29,778 nt of DNA from Schoenoplectus triqueter (GCA_964058805.1 CAXKVV010000646.1:1-29778); one strand, 5' to 3'. Shown: positions 9,810 through 19,063, numbered from the stretch's first letter. Notes: generated by a model not told the origin, from the letters alone. Numbers and translations are program-made.

Positions 9810-10038
9810 GGTTGTAGTTGTCTATTACTTTACCTAGATATTAATGAGGAATATAAAATGTTTAATTATTTATGAAGTAAAGAACCTCTTTGTTGATCTA
9901 ATTCTGGACTAATAATTTTCATTTATGGATGAGATTTCTTCTTTGATTTTTGTTCCAATTTCTGGGTTTGTGGAGAGAAGCCAGAAAAACAAAGTGAGAC
10001 CTGTTGAGGTTGTCTTTTCCAGCCAACACAAAACTCAC

Positions 10039-10275
10039 AGCCATTTTAGAGAGAGAGGGAGAGAGGGAGAGAGAGGGAGAGAGGGAGAGGGGAAGAGGGT
10101 TGGGAGAAATTTGGGTATTAAGTATATTATTATATTTTTAATATTAAAATTATATTTTTATATAATTACAGTGGTAAAAAATTAGTTTGAGTTTGTTGGT
10201 ATTAAATTAATTTTAAAGTTTGGAGTGTCATTTTTTTAATTTTTAACTTTATAGTGGTATTTAACTAATTTTCTC
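10039..10275 (-). repeat. Right terminal inverted repeat of the MULE
   Basis: It is the complement of the left end. The purine-rich part near 10050-10100 is a GAGAGAGGGA-type microsatellite longer than its left counterpart, so the two arms differ mainly by slippage here. Confidence 0.85.
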
Positions 10276-10630
10276 TAAATAATAATATAAAAAAGAAATA
10301 AATAGGTTTGGTGAACGGTGACTAAGCTTGTTGGCGGTGGCAATGACAGTAAGTTTCTGGTATAACAAACAGGTAAACCACATTTTGTAATAAAAAAAAT
10401 AAACTAATACATGTTAATTGCGACATAATCATGCATATATGTACAGTATTAATTTAGACGTCATATTAACAGAAGTTGGGATTTATTAATTATTTCTAAT
10501 GTAAATAAATTTATTTAGTGGTGTAATAATAATAAATGCAGATATTATTTTTAAAGAAAAGATAAATTTGCCTTACGAAAATAATTCTACCGAGGATTAA
10601 AGATAGTATATATAGAGAGAGAAAGAGAAG

Positions 10631-10730
10631 TTATGGTGCTTCGCGAAATATAAAATTTTTCGTATTTTGCGTTCGTATTTCGAATTTGATAGTTTAAATG
10701 GCCGATCCAAATTATTGAACATAATATTCA
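10631..10730 (+). mobile_element. Partial foldback arm, related to the element at 11221-11621
   Basis: TTATGGTGCTTCGCGAAATA, then ATTTTGCGTTC and GCCGATCCAAA, aligns end to end with the left arm of the element at 11221-11621 and stops at TTCATATA, exactly where a (TA)n run starts. It looks like a half element whose inner ATATA has expanded into a microsatellite. A (GA)-type run lies just upstream (about 10614-10628). Confidence 0.65.
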
Positions 10731-10750
10731 TATATATATATATATATATA
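10731..10750. repeat. (TA)10 microsatellite
   Basis: A pure TA run separates the partial arm at 10631-10730 from the foldback at 10751. It appears to be the landing site of that foldback. Confidence 0.9.
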
Positions 10751-11158
10751 GTGGAGATACCGTGAGGTTAACCTCACGGAGGGTTTCCGTGAGCTTAACT
10801 CAAAAAACATATTAAATCATCTCGAAATTTTAATTTATCATTCTCATTAAATTCTTTATATAAAAATCTCGTGGGATACAAAAATTTGGAGTGTTTTGAG
10901 CTTTTTAAGTCACCGTTTTTAATTTTTTAAAATGATGTTCAAGTATTGAAATATATTATTATTATTTTTAGAGCTGATTTTCAAAAATTAAAAACCACAA
11001 CTTAAAAAGCTCAAAACGCTCCAAATTTTTGCATCCCATGAGATTTTCATATAAAGAATTTAATGAGAATGATAAATTAAAATTTCGAAATGATTTGATA
11101 TATTTTTTGAATTAAACTCACGAAAGGTCTATGTGAGCTTAAGCTCACGGTATCTCCA

Positions 11159-11159
<1 letters not shown>
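10751..11159. mobile_element. Foldback MITE inserted in (TA)n, 409 bp
   Basis: The ends are GTGGAGATACCGTGAG and its complement. The arms stay paired for about 180 bp (AATTTTAATTTATCATTCTC, TTTATATAAAAATCTC and AAAATTTGGAG on the left, with complements on the right) around a spacer near 10920-10985. Each end also carries a GTGAG(G/C)TTAA-CTCAC mini-hairpin. It lies between two (TA)n runs, so any TA target duplication is hidden. The arrangement resembles the published rice Micron elements, which sit in (TA)n, but homology is not claimed. Confidence 0.85.

Positions 11160-11161
<2 letters not shown>

Positions 11162-11220
<59 letters not shown>
11162..11220. repeat. (AT)n microsatellite, 59 bp
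   Basis: An uninterrupted AT run lies between two foldback elements. Its length is likely polymorphic, and assembly may be unreliable here. Confidence 0.9.
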
Positions 11221-11223
<3 letters not shown>

Positions 11224-11617
11224 CGACTATGGTGCTTTGCAAAGTACAGAGGCATTATGTGTTTTGCGTTCTATTTTTAATTTCAAGTCAGAAATAATTG
11301 ATCCGAACCGTTCAATCTAATCTTCATATAAAAATCTATTAGTAAATCAAATTTTATATTTTTTAGAATTTTTTTGCTATTTTTTCTGATAAGGAGAAAA
11401 ATGACTTGATCTGAGAATTCTAGTTCATCCAAAAATTATGGTTTTCCCCCTATCCAAAAAAATAGCAAATAAATTCTAAAAAATATAAAATTTATTTTAC
11501 TAATAGATTTTGATATGGAGATTAGATTGAGTGGTTTGGATCGATCATTTTTGACTTAAAATTAAAAATAGAGCGTAAAATACACAATATTTTTGTACTT
11601 TACAAAGTACCATAACC

Positions 11618-11621
<4 letters not shown>
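11221..11621. mobile_element. Second foldback MITE in (TA)n, about 400 bp
   Basis: The arms begin TATGGTGCTTTGCAAAGTAC on the left and, in complement, TATGGTACTTTGTAAAGTAC on the right. They continue through CTATTTTTAATTT, CAATCTAATCT, CTATTAGTAAA and TTTTATATTTTTTAGAATTT for about 165 bp. A short unpaired centre with TTCTAGTTCATCC lies near 11430. It is flanked by (AT)n on both sides. No coding capacity. Confidence 0.85.

Positions 11622-11662
<41 letters not shown>
11622..11662. repeat. (AT)n microsatellite, 41 bp
   Basis: A third AT run in the same chain, between the foldback at 11221-11621 and the partial element that follows. Confidence 0.9.
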
Positions 11663-11666
<4 letters not shown>

Positions 11667-11800
11667 AGTAAAGCTAGCGTGCTCCTAGAAGCACTGAGCC
11701 CCTCTGTGATTCTAACTCAAAAAATATAAAATGATCTCTAAATTTTGATTTATCACTATCATTTAACTTATTTATACGCAAACATTGTAAGGTATATATC
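11663..11800 (+). mobile_element. Partial, diverged relative of the foldback at 10751-11159
   Basis: From AACTCAAAAAATATA onward it aligns with the left arm of the 10751 element (AACTCAAAAAACATA, then ATGATCTCTAAATTTTGATT against ATCATCTCGAAATTTTAATT). Its first 45 bp differ. The right arm is missing, so the end point is a guess. Like its relatives, it abuts a (TA)n tract. Confidence 0.55.
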
Positions 11801-12716
11801 AGTCATAAAGAGAAGTTTTCAAATAAATTTGTTTCTTTAAGGTCATCTAACCATTACAGACTAAACATATATGATGTGTTAAATCAGATAAACCTTATAA
11901 TAGATAAAGTTCAAACGTTACATTATTTACAAGAAAAGGGAGGATGAGCAAACACTGAAATACCTGATATTATTAACTACTCAACTAAAGCAAATTAAAC
12001 CCAGTGTTGCACCTCAACATGAAAGAAAAAAAATCCATCATGACAGCCACTTAAAGTTAATCCCATTTTTTTAATTTGTTACAAATGCAAAATGTGTTAG
12101 AACTTGGACAGGCTATTTCATATTAATTGCAATAATTCCTAAATTAAATTATTTTATTTCCACGCATGTTAATCAATTTATATTGAGAAGTTCCTGAACG
12201 TGTCAAGATTTACAAGAAGTTGAGTCATTATATTTAATTGAAAATGTTAAGTTCATAAATTTAATACAATACTGTATCAATGAATTCCCATTAAGGTTGG
12301 TATTACACATCATGGATTCATGGGTCAACAGTTGGCCAGCTAATGATTTAGGAGGTGGTAATGGAAGCATTTGGAAATCATTAGCATGTGATACAGAAAT
12401 TTTAATTATGTTTTTTGTTGTAAGTTTGGCTTTAAGCATGATAGAAAAAGCATTCATAGGCTCTCCTCCCTTCTGTTGGTAGGAACATACCTGGCAAATG
12501 ATAATTATATATTTATATATGCCTGTATACATTGTGCCAGATAATTATATATGCCTGTATACATGGACATTCACAGTACTTCAGTATGGCAGTGTGAACT
12601 CATGACTAGCAGCTTTGTTTGCACCTAAAATAGCAAACCATATAATTAGGCGGTGCTTCATTTAATTGTTCTCTTTCCGGGGTTTTTCTATAAAAGATGC
12701 TCTCTCTCAACTTCTC
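11801..12716. other. Gene-free stretch downstream of the receptor kinase
   Basis: No gene is supported. On the minus strand 12203-12532 is open for 109 codons, with a rather protein-like middle (HANDFQMLPLPPPKSLAGQL) preceded by a splice-acceptor-like CCAACAG. I do not recognise the family; it could be an exon fragment or chance. A tandem duplication ending TATGCCTGTATACAT lies at about 12499-12565. Confidence 0.35.
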
Positions 12717-13110
12717 TAGTTTTTAGTAATAATAAGTTTTAGTAAATTAATATTATTAAAAATAAGAGTGAGAAACATAAAATTTCAAATATACGAATGG
12801 CAGCGCGCCACTGCCAGTGACGCGTTTCATTATTTTTACGAAACGCGCCACTGACAGTGGCGCATTTGCTTCTTATATATACAAAATACGTAGTCACTTG
12901 CGCGGGTTTTGGATGAAACGCGCCACTGACAGTGGCCCGTTTCGTTCGCGCCACTGACAGTGGCCCGTTTCGTTCGCGCCACTGGCAGTGGCGCGTTTCG
13001 TTCGCGCCACTGGCAGTGGCGCGCTGCCATTCGTATATTTAAAATTTTACGTTTCTCACTCTTATTTTTAATAATATTAATTTAATAAAACTTATTATTA
13101 CTAAAATCTG
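12717..13110. mobile_element. Mutator-type MITE with palindrome array, 394 bp, 9-bp TSD CAACTTCTC
   Basis: A perfect 9-bp direct repeat, CAACTTCTC, flanks it at 12708-12716 and 13111-13119. The terminal inverted repeats are about 100 bp with few mismatches: TTTTAGTAATAATAAGTTTT and then AAAATAAGAGTGAGAAAC on both arms, reaching ATACGAATGGCAGCGCGCCA. Long terminal repeats plus a 9-bp target duplication indicate Mutator type. The interior contains six copies of CACTGNCAGTG, four of them at an exact 28-bp period. It lies 660 bp beyond the receptor-kinase stop codon. No transposase is encoded; short minus-strand frames here are artefacts of the repeats. The element at 18315-18712 belongs to the same family. 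Confidence 0.92.
12924..13018. repeat. 28-bp tandem palindrome array inside the Mutator MITE
   Basis: CACTG(A/G)CAGTG starts at 12924, 12952, 12980 and 13008, exactly 28 bp apart; earlier copies start at 12809 and 12849. The best unit contains the perfect 19-bp dyad GCGCCACTGGCAGTGGCGC, and units are joined by GTTTCGTTC. Each unit could form a hairpin in DNA or RNA. The array is GC- and CpG-rich in an AT-rich region. Confidence 0.92.
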
Positions 13111-13769
13111 CAACTTCTCAGCATGCATGGATAGTTCCAAGCAATCAGCAACCATCTTGTATTTGACAGAAACATAACTCCGTTCATTATCAAACAGAGA
13201 ATTTTTCCATAACCGTTAATAACCAATTTATCTAATTTCAGTTTAACAACATGCAATCATGTCACGTAATCTCAGATTCAAATTGAAATAAATGTTCTTC
13301 TTGCCATTGAGGTAAAAAACACAGAAAACTAGCCTGCATAAAGGGAACAAAACAATAAATACAATAACAGTAAGAAGAAAATTGTCCACCCCTCCCCCCA
13401 AAAATGAAAAACTAAAAGATTAAAAAGAGAAGCTGAACCATAACTACTTAAGTTAATTACCTTACCAGGTCCTATTTTGGTATTTAAACAGAAGAAACTA
13501 AAGAGAGGATCTCCTTACAGCTTCTCTATTAAAGAAATTGATATTGTGAGCATGTGTTAGCAACTCTACATAGCATCTTCATTGCAAAGGAAGAAAGTAC
13601 CCGCAAACACCAATAAAAAAGAACAAAAAAGAAAAAGAAAGAAAAAAAAAAAGGCCATGCCATTTGTCATTTTCATGGCTAAAAAACCCATGCTTTACAA
13701 CATCCTTTTACCAACCTTTAACAAAAGTTCTCATCAGACAGTCAATTAAAACCCTATGATAAAAGATAT
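13111..13769. other. 3' flank of the receptor kinase
   Basis: This is the region just downstream of the kinase on its strand, expected to hold its 3' UTR. It includes a pyrimidine-rich tract on that strand (about 13615-13655) and a C run near 13393. No clear AATAAA signal in the right orientation was found, so the transcript end is not placed. Confidence 0.4.
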
Positions 13770-16331
13770 CTAGTCTTTTGTAGTCTTAGGTTCAATATCC
13801 TTCAACAAACCTACAATCTGTTGCATAGCGGGTCTCTTAGATGGTAAATCTGCAGTGCACAAGTACCCGATCCGCAATGCTGCCTCCATTTCTTTTTCCG
13901 ATCCAGTATCTCTAATTTTTGGGTCAATTATGCTTGACCCTTGTCCTCTCTTCACCATGGATCTAGCCCAACCAACAAGACTGCTCTCCTTAGAATCTGT
14001 GTAATCATCACCTAATGGTTTCTTACCTGTTAAAAGCTCCAACAATACCACCCCGAACCCATACACATCGGACTTGGTGGTTGCTCCTGCAGCTGAAGGA
14101 TTTCCTGTCTCTGAAAATTCTGGTGGGGTATAACCAGAAGATCCATTAGAATTTTCCTCATCTGGGTGCATACCCGCAATCATAGACAGCCCAAAATCTG
14201 CCAACCGAGGCTCCATTGAGTCATCCAAATATATGCTACTGGCCTTCACATCACGGTGCACAATCTGTGGTATACAACCATGGTGTAAAAATGCAAGCGC
14301 TCTAGCTGTTCCTAGTGCAATTTTGTGCCGAAACCACCACGTGATCATTCCTTCAGGGGTAATTTGGACATTTCGCATGTTATCACCAGTCTCATCCTCC
14401 TCCCATGTGTCACTACTCCAATCCTCAGTACTTTGCACCCCCAACGGCAAGTCATGGAGCAAGTTGTGCAAATTACCATTCTCCATGTATTCATATATGG
14501 CAATTCTCTGGTCACCAGCTAAGCAATAACCAGTAAGTGGAACCAAATTTGGATGCTTGATTCGACCCAGCCGCTCAAGCTCTCTCTCGGAATCTTGGTC
14601 TGTCATGGTCAAACCATGCACCAACACCTTGACAGCCACTTGTATACCACCTTGAAGGAAACCCCTATACACTGGACCAAAACGTCCTTCAGCTAGTAAG
14701 GTACCCCGGTCAAAGTTTGATGTGGCAGCTAATAGATCAGAGAAGGTGAAGTTTACCAACGGTTTTTCAAAAATTATGACTGGTACAGATGTAGCAAGTT
14801 TCACATCAGCAACCCAAGTAGTCGAGTCAGTTTGGAAAGAGAAAGGACCTGACAAGCTATTTTCTTCCTTGTTGAATGAGACTTGCTTCACCTCTGTTGG
14901 TTTGTTTCTTTTTCTCAATCCTAAGAAGAGGCACACCATCCCTAAAACCATGCAGAAAGCTGAAAGAGACATGGCCAGGATGAGACCAAGGCGTTTGTGT
15001 TTTGATTCCCTATTTTTCACGTGAACTGGATTCACAGCAATCGGACAGTCGTTGCGGGACCCAACAAAGGCTGTGCTGAAATCATCAAGTGACAAGTGGG
15101 GCCCACACACAGTGAGGTTATTGTAAGAGAAATTGAATTTTTGCATGCTGGGTATTTTTCTCTCTAATGGCTCGGGAATTTGACCGGTGAGGTTGTTCAC
15201 TGAAAGATCAATAATTTGGAGGCCTTCAACACTAAAATCTGGGATTTGGCCGCAAATATAGTTCCGTGACAAGTCTAAGGTTTTCAAACTAACCAACTGA
15301 GAGAAATCAGACGGTATCTGTCCAGTTAGGCTAGTATTAGACATATTTAGGTACTCTAAACCGGAGAATTTCCCCAGTGAAGGGAATCTCGTGACTGAGA
15401 ATTCATTGAATGCAAGGTTGAGATGCTTGAGAGAACTATACCAGTCTAAAGCATCTGAAAATTGACCGGTAATTTTATTCATTGACACATCAAGGTACAC
15501 CAAGGTGGTCAGATCTGCATTCGGAATAATACCTTCAAACTGGTTATTGCTCAAGTCTATGGTCTCCAATGGGTCACGAAACACAGATGGTATAGGCCCT
15601 TGAATGGAATTCGATGAAAGATTGAGATATGTAAGAGAAACAAGGTCTGATATATTAGGTAATCTTCCATTAATCCTATTCCCACCAAGGTTTAGTACCT
15701 TGAGTGATTTCAGCGCATTCCCCATATCATCTGGTACCGACCCATTAAGCAAATTATTTGACAAATCAATGAAGACCAAGTTATTGCAACGGAGGATATC
15801 ACTAGGAATGGTCCCGGTAAACCGGTTGTAGGCCAAATTAAGAAAAGATAAGTTCGTGATTGAACCCAGAGCTCTCGGAACCTCCCCAGCAAATCCGTTA
15901 TGCGAAAGATCAAGGCTTTCTAGTGCCCCAAAATTGCCAATGTTGTCTGGTAAAGTTCCACTTATGTAATTGAAAGAGAGATTCAGATATTTAAGAGTGC
16001 TACCCAATTCCCACATGTCATCAGAGAGACTGCTGATTCCGTTGTTGCTTAGATCCAGGTGTTGGAGCTCGGTAAGCTTTCCAATGGTCCTTACGGGCAT
16101 TGGACCAGTGAGACCGAGACCCGATAAGGATAACCCGATGACTCTTTCTGTTTTGGGGATGCATGTGACTCCAGTCCATTTGCAGACTGGAGTAGAGGTA
16201 GAAATGGAGCTGTAGCCCATTTTGGTGAAGAAATCATCCAGGAAGAAGGCATCTGTGTTTGGTTCTAGAGAGGTTGAGCTTTCGACGAGGAGCAAGAGAG
16301 AAAGAAGCAATGCAACGAAGGAGAGTCTCAT
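13770..16331 (-). CDS. LRR receptor-like serine/threonine kinase (At2g24230-like), 853 aa, probably weak or inactive kinase
   Basis: This is a plasma-membrane receptor kinase that would sense an extracellular ligand through leucine-rich repeats. The start is the first Met, which opens a signal peptide (1-21, [17 protein letters not shown]). Next come an N-terminal cap (C50-C57, CKWTGVTC), roughly 14 LRRs (about 63-405, LxxLDLSxNxxxGxIP type), a capping Cys pair (C409, C429), a membrane segment (448-471) and a basic stop (RKRNK). The kinase domain is about 540-845: K568 (VAVKVL), HRD 692-694, DFG 712-714, PPE (TPPEF), [16 protein letters not shown]. Two core positions deviate: the glycine loop reads A547-E-G-R-F-G, and the catalytic-loop Asn is S699 (HRDVKASS). 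From memory, Arabidopsis At2g24230 has the same layout and similar length. One uninterrupted exon. Ligand and pathway are unknown. Confidence 0.95.
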   Translation of the reverse strand: MRLSFVALLLSLLLLVESSTSLEPNTDAFFLDDFFTKMGYSSISTSTPVCKWTGVTCIPKTERVIGLSLSGLGLTGPMPVRTIGKLTELQHLDLSNNGISSLSDDMWELGSTLKYLNLSFNYISGTLPDNIGNFGALESLDLSHNGFAGEVPRALGSITNLSFLNLAYNRFTGTIPSDILRCNNLVFIDLSNNLLNGSVPDDMGNALKSLKVLNLGGNRINGRLPNISDLVSLTYLNLSSNSIQGPIPSVFRDPLETIDLSNNQFEGIIPNADLTTLVYLDVSMNKITGQFSDALDWYSSLKHLNLAFNEFSVTRFPSLGKFSGLEYLNMSNTSLTGQIPSDFSQLVSLKTLDLSRNYICGQIPDFSVEGLQIIDLSVNNLTGQIPEPLERKIPSMQKFNFSYNNLTVCGPHLSLDDFSTAFVGSRNDCPIAVNPVHVKNRESKHKRLGLILAMSLSAFCMVLGMVCLFLGLRKRNKPTEVKQVSFNKEENSLSGPFSFQTDSTTWVADVKLATSVPVIIFEKPLVNFTFSDLLAATSNFDRGTLLAEGRFGPVYRGFLQGGIQVAVKVLVHGLTMTDQDSERELERLGRIKHPNLVPLTGYCLAGDQRIAIYEYMENGNLHNLLHDLPLGVQSTEDWSSDTWEEDETGDNMRNVQITPEGMITWWFRHKIALGTARALAFLHHGCIPQIVHRDVKASSIYLDDSMEPRLADFGLSMIAGMHPDEENSNGSSGYTPPEFSETGNPSAAGATTKSDVYGFGVVLLELLTGKKPLGDDYTDSKESSLVGWARSMVKRGQGSSIIDPKIRDTGSEKEMEAALRIGYLCTADLPSKRPAMQQIVGLLKDIEPKTTKD

Positions 16332-16387
16332 CTTTGGAGGGTAGGGGAGAGAAATTCGTCAGCTCCAAACTCTGTTTGAGTTTTGCC

Positions 16388-16441
16388 TTATTGATTGAGA
16401 GGGAAAAAGTAGAAGGAAAATGCCATGAAACAAAAATCCAT
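16388..16441 (-). other. Candidate uORF 2 in the kinase leader (17 codons)
   Basis: On the kinase strand, an ATG at 16441 opens MDFCFMAFSFYFFPLNQ and stops 56 bp before the kinase ATG. If the transcript starts upstream, ribosomes would meet it before the main ORF and it could dampen translation. Translation is not shown. Confidence 0.3.
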
Positions 16442-16474
16442 TTTTAGGTGGTGGGTGGGAGACTGGGAGTGGTA

Positions 16475-16528
16475 CTAATTGGGCAAAAATGAGAAAGAGA
16501 GGGGAAATGCTGAGGAGAGCAGAACCAT
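16475..16528 (-). other. Candidate uORF 1 in the kinase leader (17 codons)
   Basis: An ATG at 16528 opens MVLLSSAFPLSFSFLPN, the same length as the second uORF. It lies in a CT-rich stretch typical of plant 5' leaders. A weak TATA-like TTTATATG on this strand near 16565-16572 would place the transcript start just upstream, but this is speculative. Confidence 0.28.
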
Positions 16529-16761
16529 TTGGAGAGAGAAGTTTAGAAATAGGATATGGTGGAGCATATAAAGCTTAGAACACGCAGCAAGACCTTGCTA
16601 CTTTTCCTCGTTATTTTCTTCTTGTTTATTTTTTATTCACATCTCCCTCCCTCACTCCGCGTGTTTAAGCTGAGTAAAAGGCGAGTGCTTTTGGATGGGA
16701 ATGGGAATGTGAGCTTGGTTGGGATTTTTCGGTGGATCATGCGAGACAGCAATGACAACGC

Positions 16762-16763
<2 letters not shown>

Positions 16764-16798
<35 letters not shown>
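16764..16798 (-). promoter_or_regulatory. (CT)17 tract upstream of the kinase gene
   Basis: The plus strand shows (GA)17, which is (CT)17 on the kinase strand, about 430-470 bp before its ATG. Such GA/CT runs are common in plant promoters and leaders and can bind BPC-type GAGA-binding proteins. Any regulatory role here is inferred from position only. Confidence 0.5.
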
Positions 16799-16802
<4 letters not shown>

Positions 16803-16899
16803 TTGGAATAGGGGGCGGATTCTCTGCAAGCCTTCACTTCAGAGTTCAGAGAGTAAGAGAAGCATTGGTGCTATTAAATACTATGATTTTGAGTTTTTG

Positions 16900-18305
16900 A
16901 CTCTGCTTGATAAGTCAAACTTTCTATTAACATAAAATATTGAACAAATCATGATCTTATATAAAATTCATTTAATTATATAACTAATTGGATATATATA
17001 TATTTCACGTACTGTGTGCTCTTCTTGAATTCTAGTAGACTATTTATCATCTCGTTGTTAATTGCTTAACGTTAATAAAATATGAAGTTGGATAACTTAG
17101 AATTATAATTTTATTTTTATAATATCGTTAAGTTATAAAATATTTGACACTGATATTTCGTATTTTTTTTCTAAACTCGACTCCTTAGGATGACTGTAAT
17201 ATAGACAATTTGATTTAGGATAATAAATTATACTCTAAAGGAAATGTTTGTAAATTATCAGGACCATTAAATGCTAAAATTATTTCTTTAGAAACGATGA
17301 TATCTTTTAGAATTTAAACTTGACAACATTTTATGATATATATACAAGATCTTCTACTACACGTCAAAGCCAAGATATAAAATTTTATGAGCTCTTGATT
17401 TATTTACCGAACACAATTAAGGTTGAAAAACATCATGACGGCCTAAATTATTTCTTATATTTACATTCTATGTTCCCGATGTATGTTGGATACGAATATA
17501 ATATTTTGAACTGATTTTGGTTTGTTGGACAATATAATTTGACTTGATTTTACTCGTCAACTTGTCTGTTATTTATTTGATAATGATAATTGTAATATAA
17601 AAATATTTTAATTGATATTATTCACTCGATACCGATATAATTATTACTATTTTGAGACTAGTTTTTGGCTTGACCGGATTCTATAATTTAACCTGCTTTT
17701 TATTCATCAATTGTTATTAGTTACTTGATACTATAATTGTAAATGCAACTTTTTTATTTGAATATAAATAACCACTGTGACGTTATAACTTTCTTGAAAA
17801 ACAATTTATATAGGATCTAGCATCTCAAAAATAAAAATGAAGTAAGATTTCGAACTATAATTTTATGGTTTTATTAGATTATATTCAACATGTTATATCA
17901 AAAAATAAACCATTCAGATTTACCTAAACCATAAAAAATGTTCTATACAATTGGAGAGGATCTAGATCCATAAAAAAAGTTATATACAAGTACCTTGCCT
18001 AACTGGTATTTTCTCAATTTGAGGAAACTTTAGGGGAGGAGAAGTTAGATTAGAGCGGTGAGAAAGTGAGGTTAATAAATGAGGGAGGTGGGACATGACA
18101 TGATTCAATTCGAGCACCGTACCGGAAATAAGAGTGAATAAATGCGGAAAAATTAGAGTGTTACACATTTTTCGTAACAGCCCAATAATTTTCGCCATAT
18201 CTGCATATAATTTGTGTGGGCGTCAAAAAATTAAATGACTTGTATGGACTAGGAATGATAACTTAAAAATTTAGATGTTTTTTCATTGATATTGTGTCGA
18301 GTCTA
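16900..18305. other. AT-rich intergenic region upstream of the kinase
   Basis: No gene is supported. A less AT-rich island at 17980-18198 has a 72-codon minus-strand frame that starts at an ATG and contains SHLPHLLTSLSHRSNL, but no family is recognised and no splice or neighbour evidence supports it. Confidence 0.5.
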
Positions 18306-18314
18306 GTATTTCGG

Positions 18315-18712
18315 ACTTTTTTTTGTATATAATAATTATAATAATTATATTATTAATAATAATAGTGATAAAAGTAAATTTTAAAATCTACGAATGGCGG
18401 CGTACCACTGGCAGTGACGTCTTTGTATAAAACAGTGTAAATGCATCACTGTCAATGACGCGTTTGCTCTTGCTCATCCTGATCACGATCCATTACCGTT
18501 GGATCAACATTATTACTGCCGATCAACCACCAAAAACGTCACTGGCAATGACGCGTTTACAAAGATGTACAGTAGCACGTTTACTTAAAGACGCCACTGA
18601 TTGTGGTGCGTTTGTTCCGCGGCACTGCCAGTGACGTATTTTCATTCATAGATTTTAAATTTTACTTTCATCACTCTTATTATTATTAATATAATTATTA
18701 TATAAAAAAACT
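18315..18712. mobile_element. Second copy of the palindrome-bearing Mutator MITE, 398 bp, 9-bp TSD GTATTTCGG
   Basis: A perfect 9-bp direct repeat, GTATTTCGG, flanks it at 18306-18314 and 18713-18721. The inverted ends are ACTTTTTTTTGTATATAATA and, in complement, AGTTTTTTTATATAATAATT, leading to the same inner boundary as the 12717 element (AAAATCTACGAATGGCGGCG here, ATATACGAATGGCAGCGCGC there). The interior has at least five degraded CACTGNCARTG words with ACGCGTTT or GCGTTTG joints. It has no 28-bp tandem array and a longer unique centre near 18465-18535. It is a more diverged member of the same family. Confidence 0.88.
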
Positions 18713-18872
18713 GTATTTCGGAGGTTATAATAAACAAATTCGATACATATATTTTGGATCTGAAGAATTTTTTTTAACTACATCATGTTGGATCAAATTT
18801 GATAATTTTTTTTTAAATAACATATATCTGACAAAGCGCAAAAACACATTCAACATTTGAAAAACAAGGCCG

Positions 18873-18898
18873 GGAACGAATTTAAGCAAATTCGTTCC
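18873..18898. repeat. Perfect 11-bp hairpin, GGAACGAATTT with a 4-nt loop
   Basis: GGAACGAATTT, loop AAGC, then AAATTCGTTCC form an exact stem-loop in a locally GC-richer patch (18865-18960) just beyond the Mutator MITE. No T-run follows, and terminator logic does not apply in a plant nuclear genome. It may be a small MITE remnant. Confidence 0.6.
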
Positions 18899-19063
18899 GT
18901 TATTCCAAAATTGGTCCCCATGCGTGACGGTCCCGGTTCTGGCTACGAGCATATTCTCTTTTCTCCGTGTTGAAATGAACAAAAATACTTGATGGGTCCA
19001 TTTTAATTCATGCGAATTGGTTTGGCTGCTGCTATTTATTTATTTATGAATTAATTAATTACT

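Larger units (their letters stand above)
8540..10275. mobile_element. Mutator-like element (MULE), non-autonomous, 1736 bp, 9-bp TSD TAAATAATA
   Basis: It is bounded by inverted ends GGGGAAATTAATTAAATA and, in complement, GAGAAAATTAGTTAAATA. The flanks carry the 9-bp direct repeat TAAATAATA at 8531-8539 and 10276-10284; 9 bp is the Mutator target size. The terminal inverted repeats are about 230 bp each, also typical of MULEs. No MURA-type transposase is seen. The interior carries an internal direct duplication (8901-9003 and 9696-9809) and a 42-bp tandem repeat (9489-9580), so it may contain captured and rearranged host DNA (Pack-MULE-like). The source is not recognised. The AT-rich target duplication is less decisive than a mixed-sequence one. 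Confidence 0.85.

Noticed and set aside
12924..13018. 28-bp regular repeats as a CRISPR array
   Set aside because: The units are contiguous with no unique spacers, there are no cas genes, and the setting is a plant nuclear genome inside a MITE with target duplication.
12836..13030. Minus-strand ORF with repeated RHCQWR-like peptide
   Set aside because: It is the 28-bp palindrome array read as protein. Because 28 is not a multiple of 3, the peptide cycles through frames, and the reading stays open only because the unit lacks stops.
14233..16215. Several ORFs of 60-100 codons on the plus strand opposite the receptor kinase, and an extra minus-strand frame at 15710-15913
   Set aside because: They lie on the complement or in another frame of a clearly coding exon and have no own motifs; shadows of the kinase gene.
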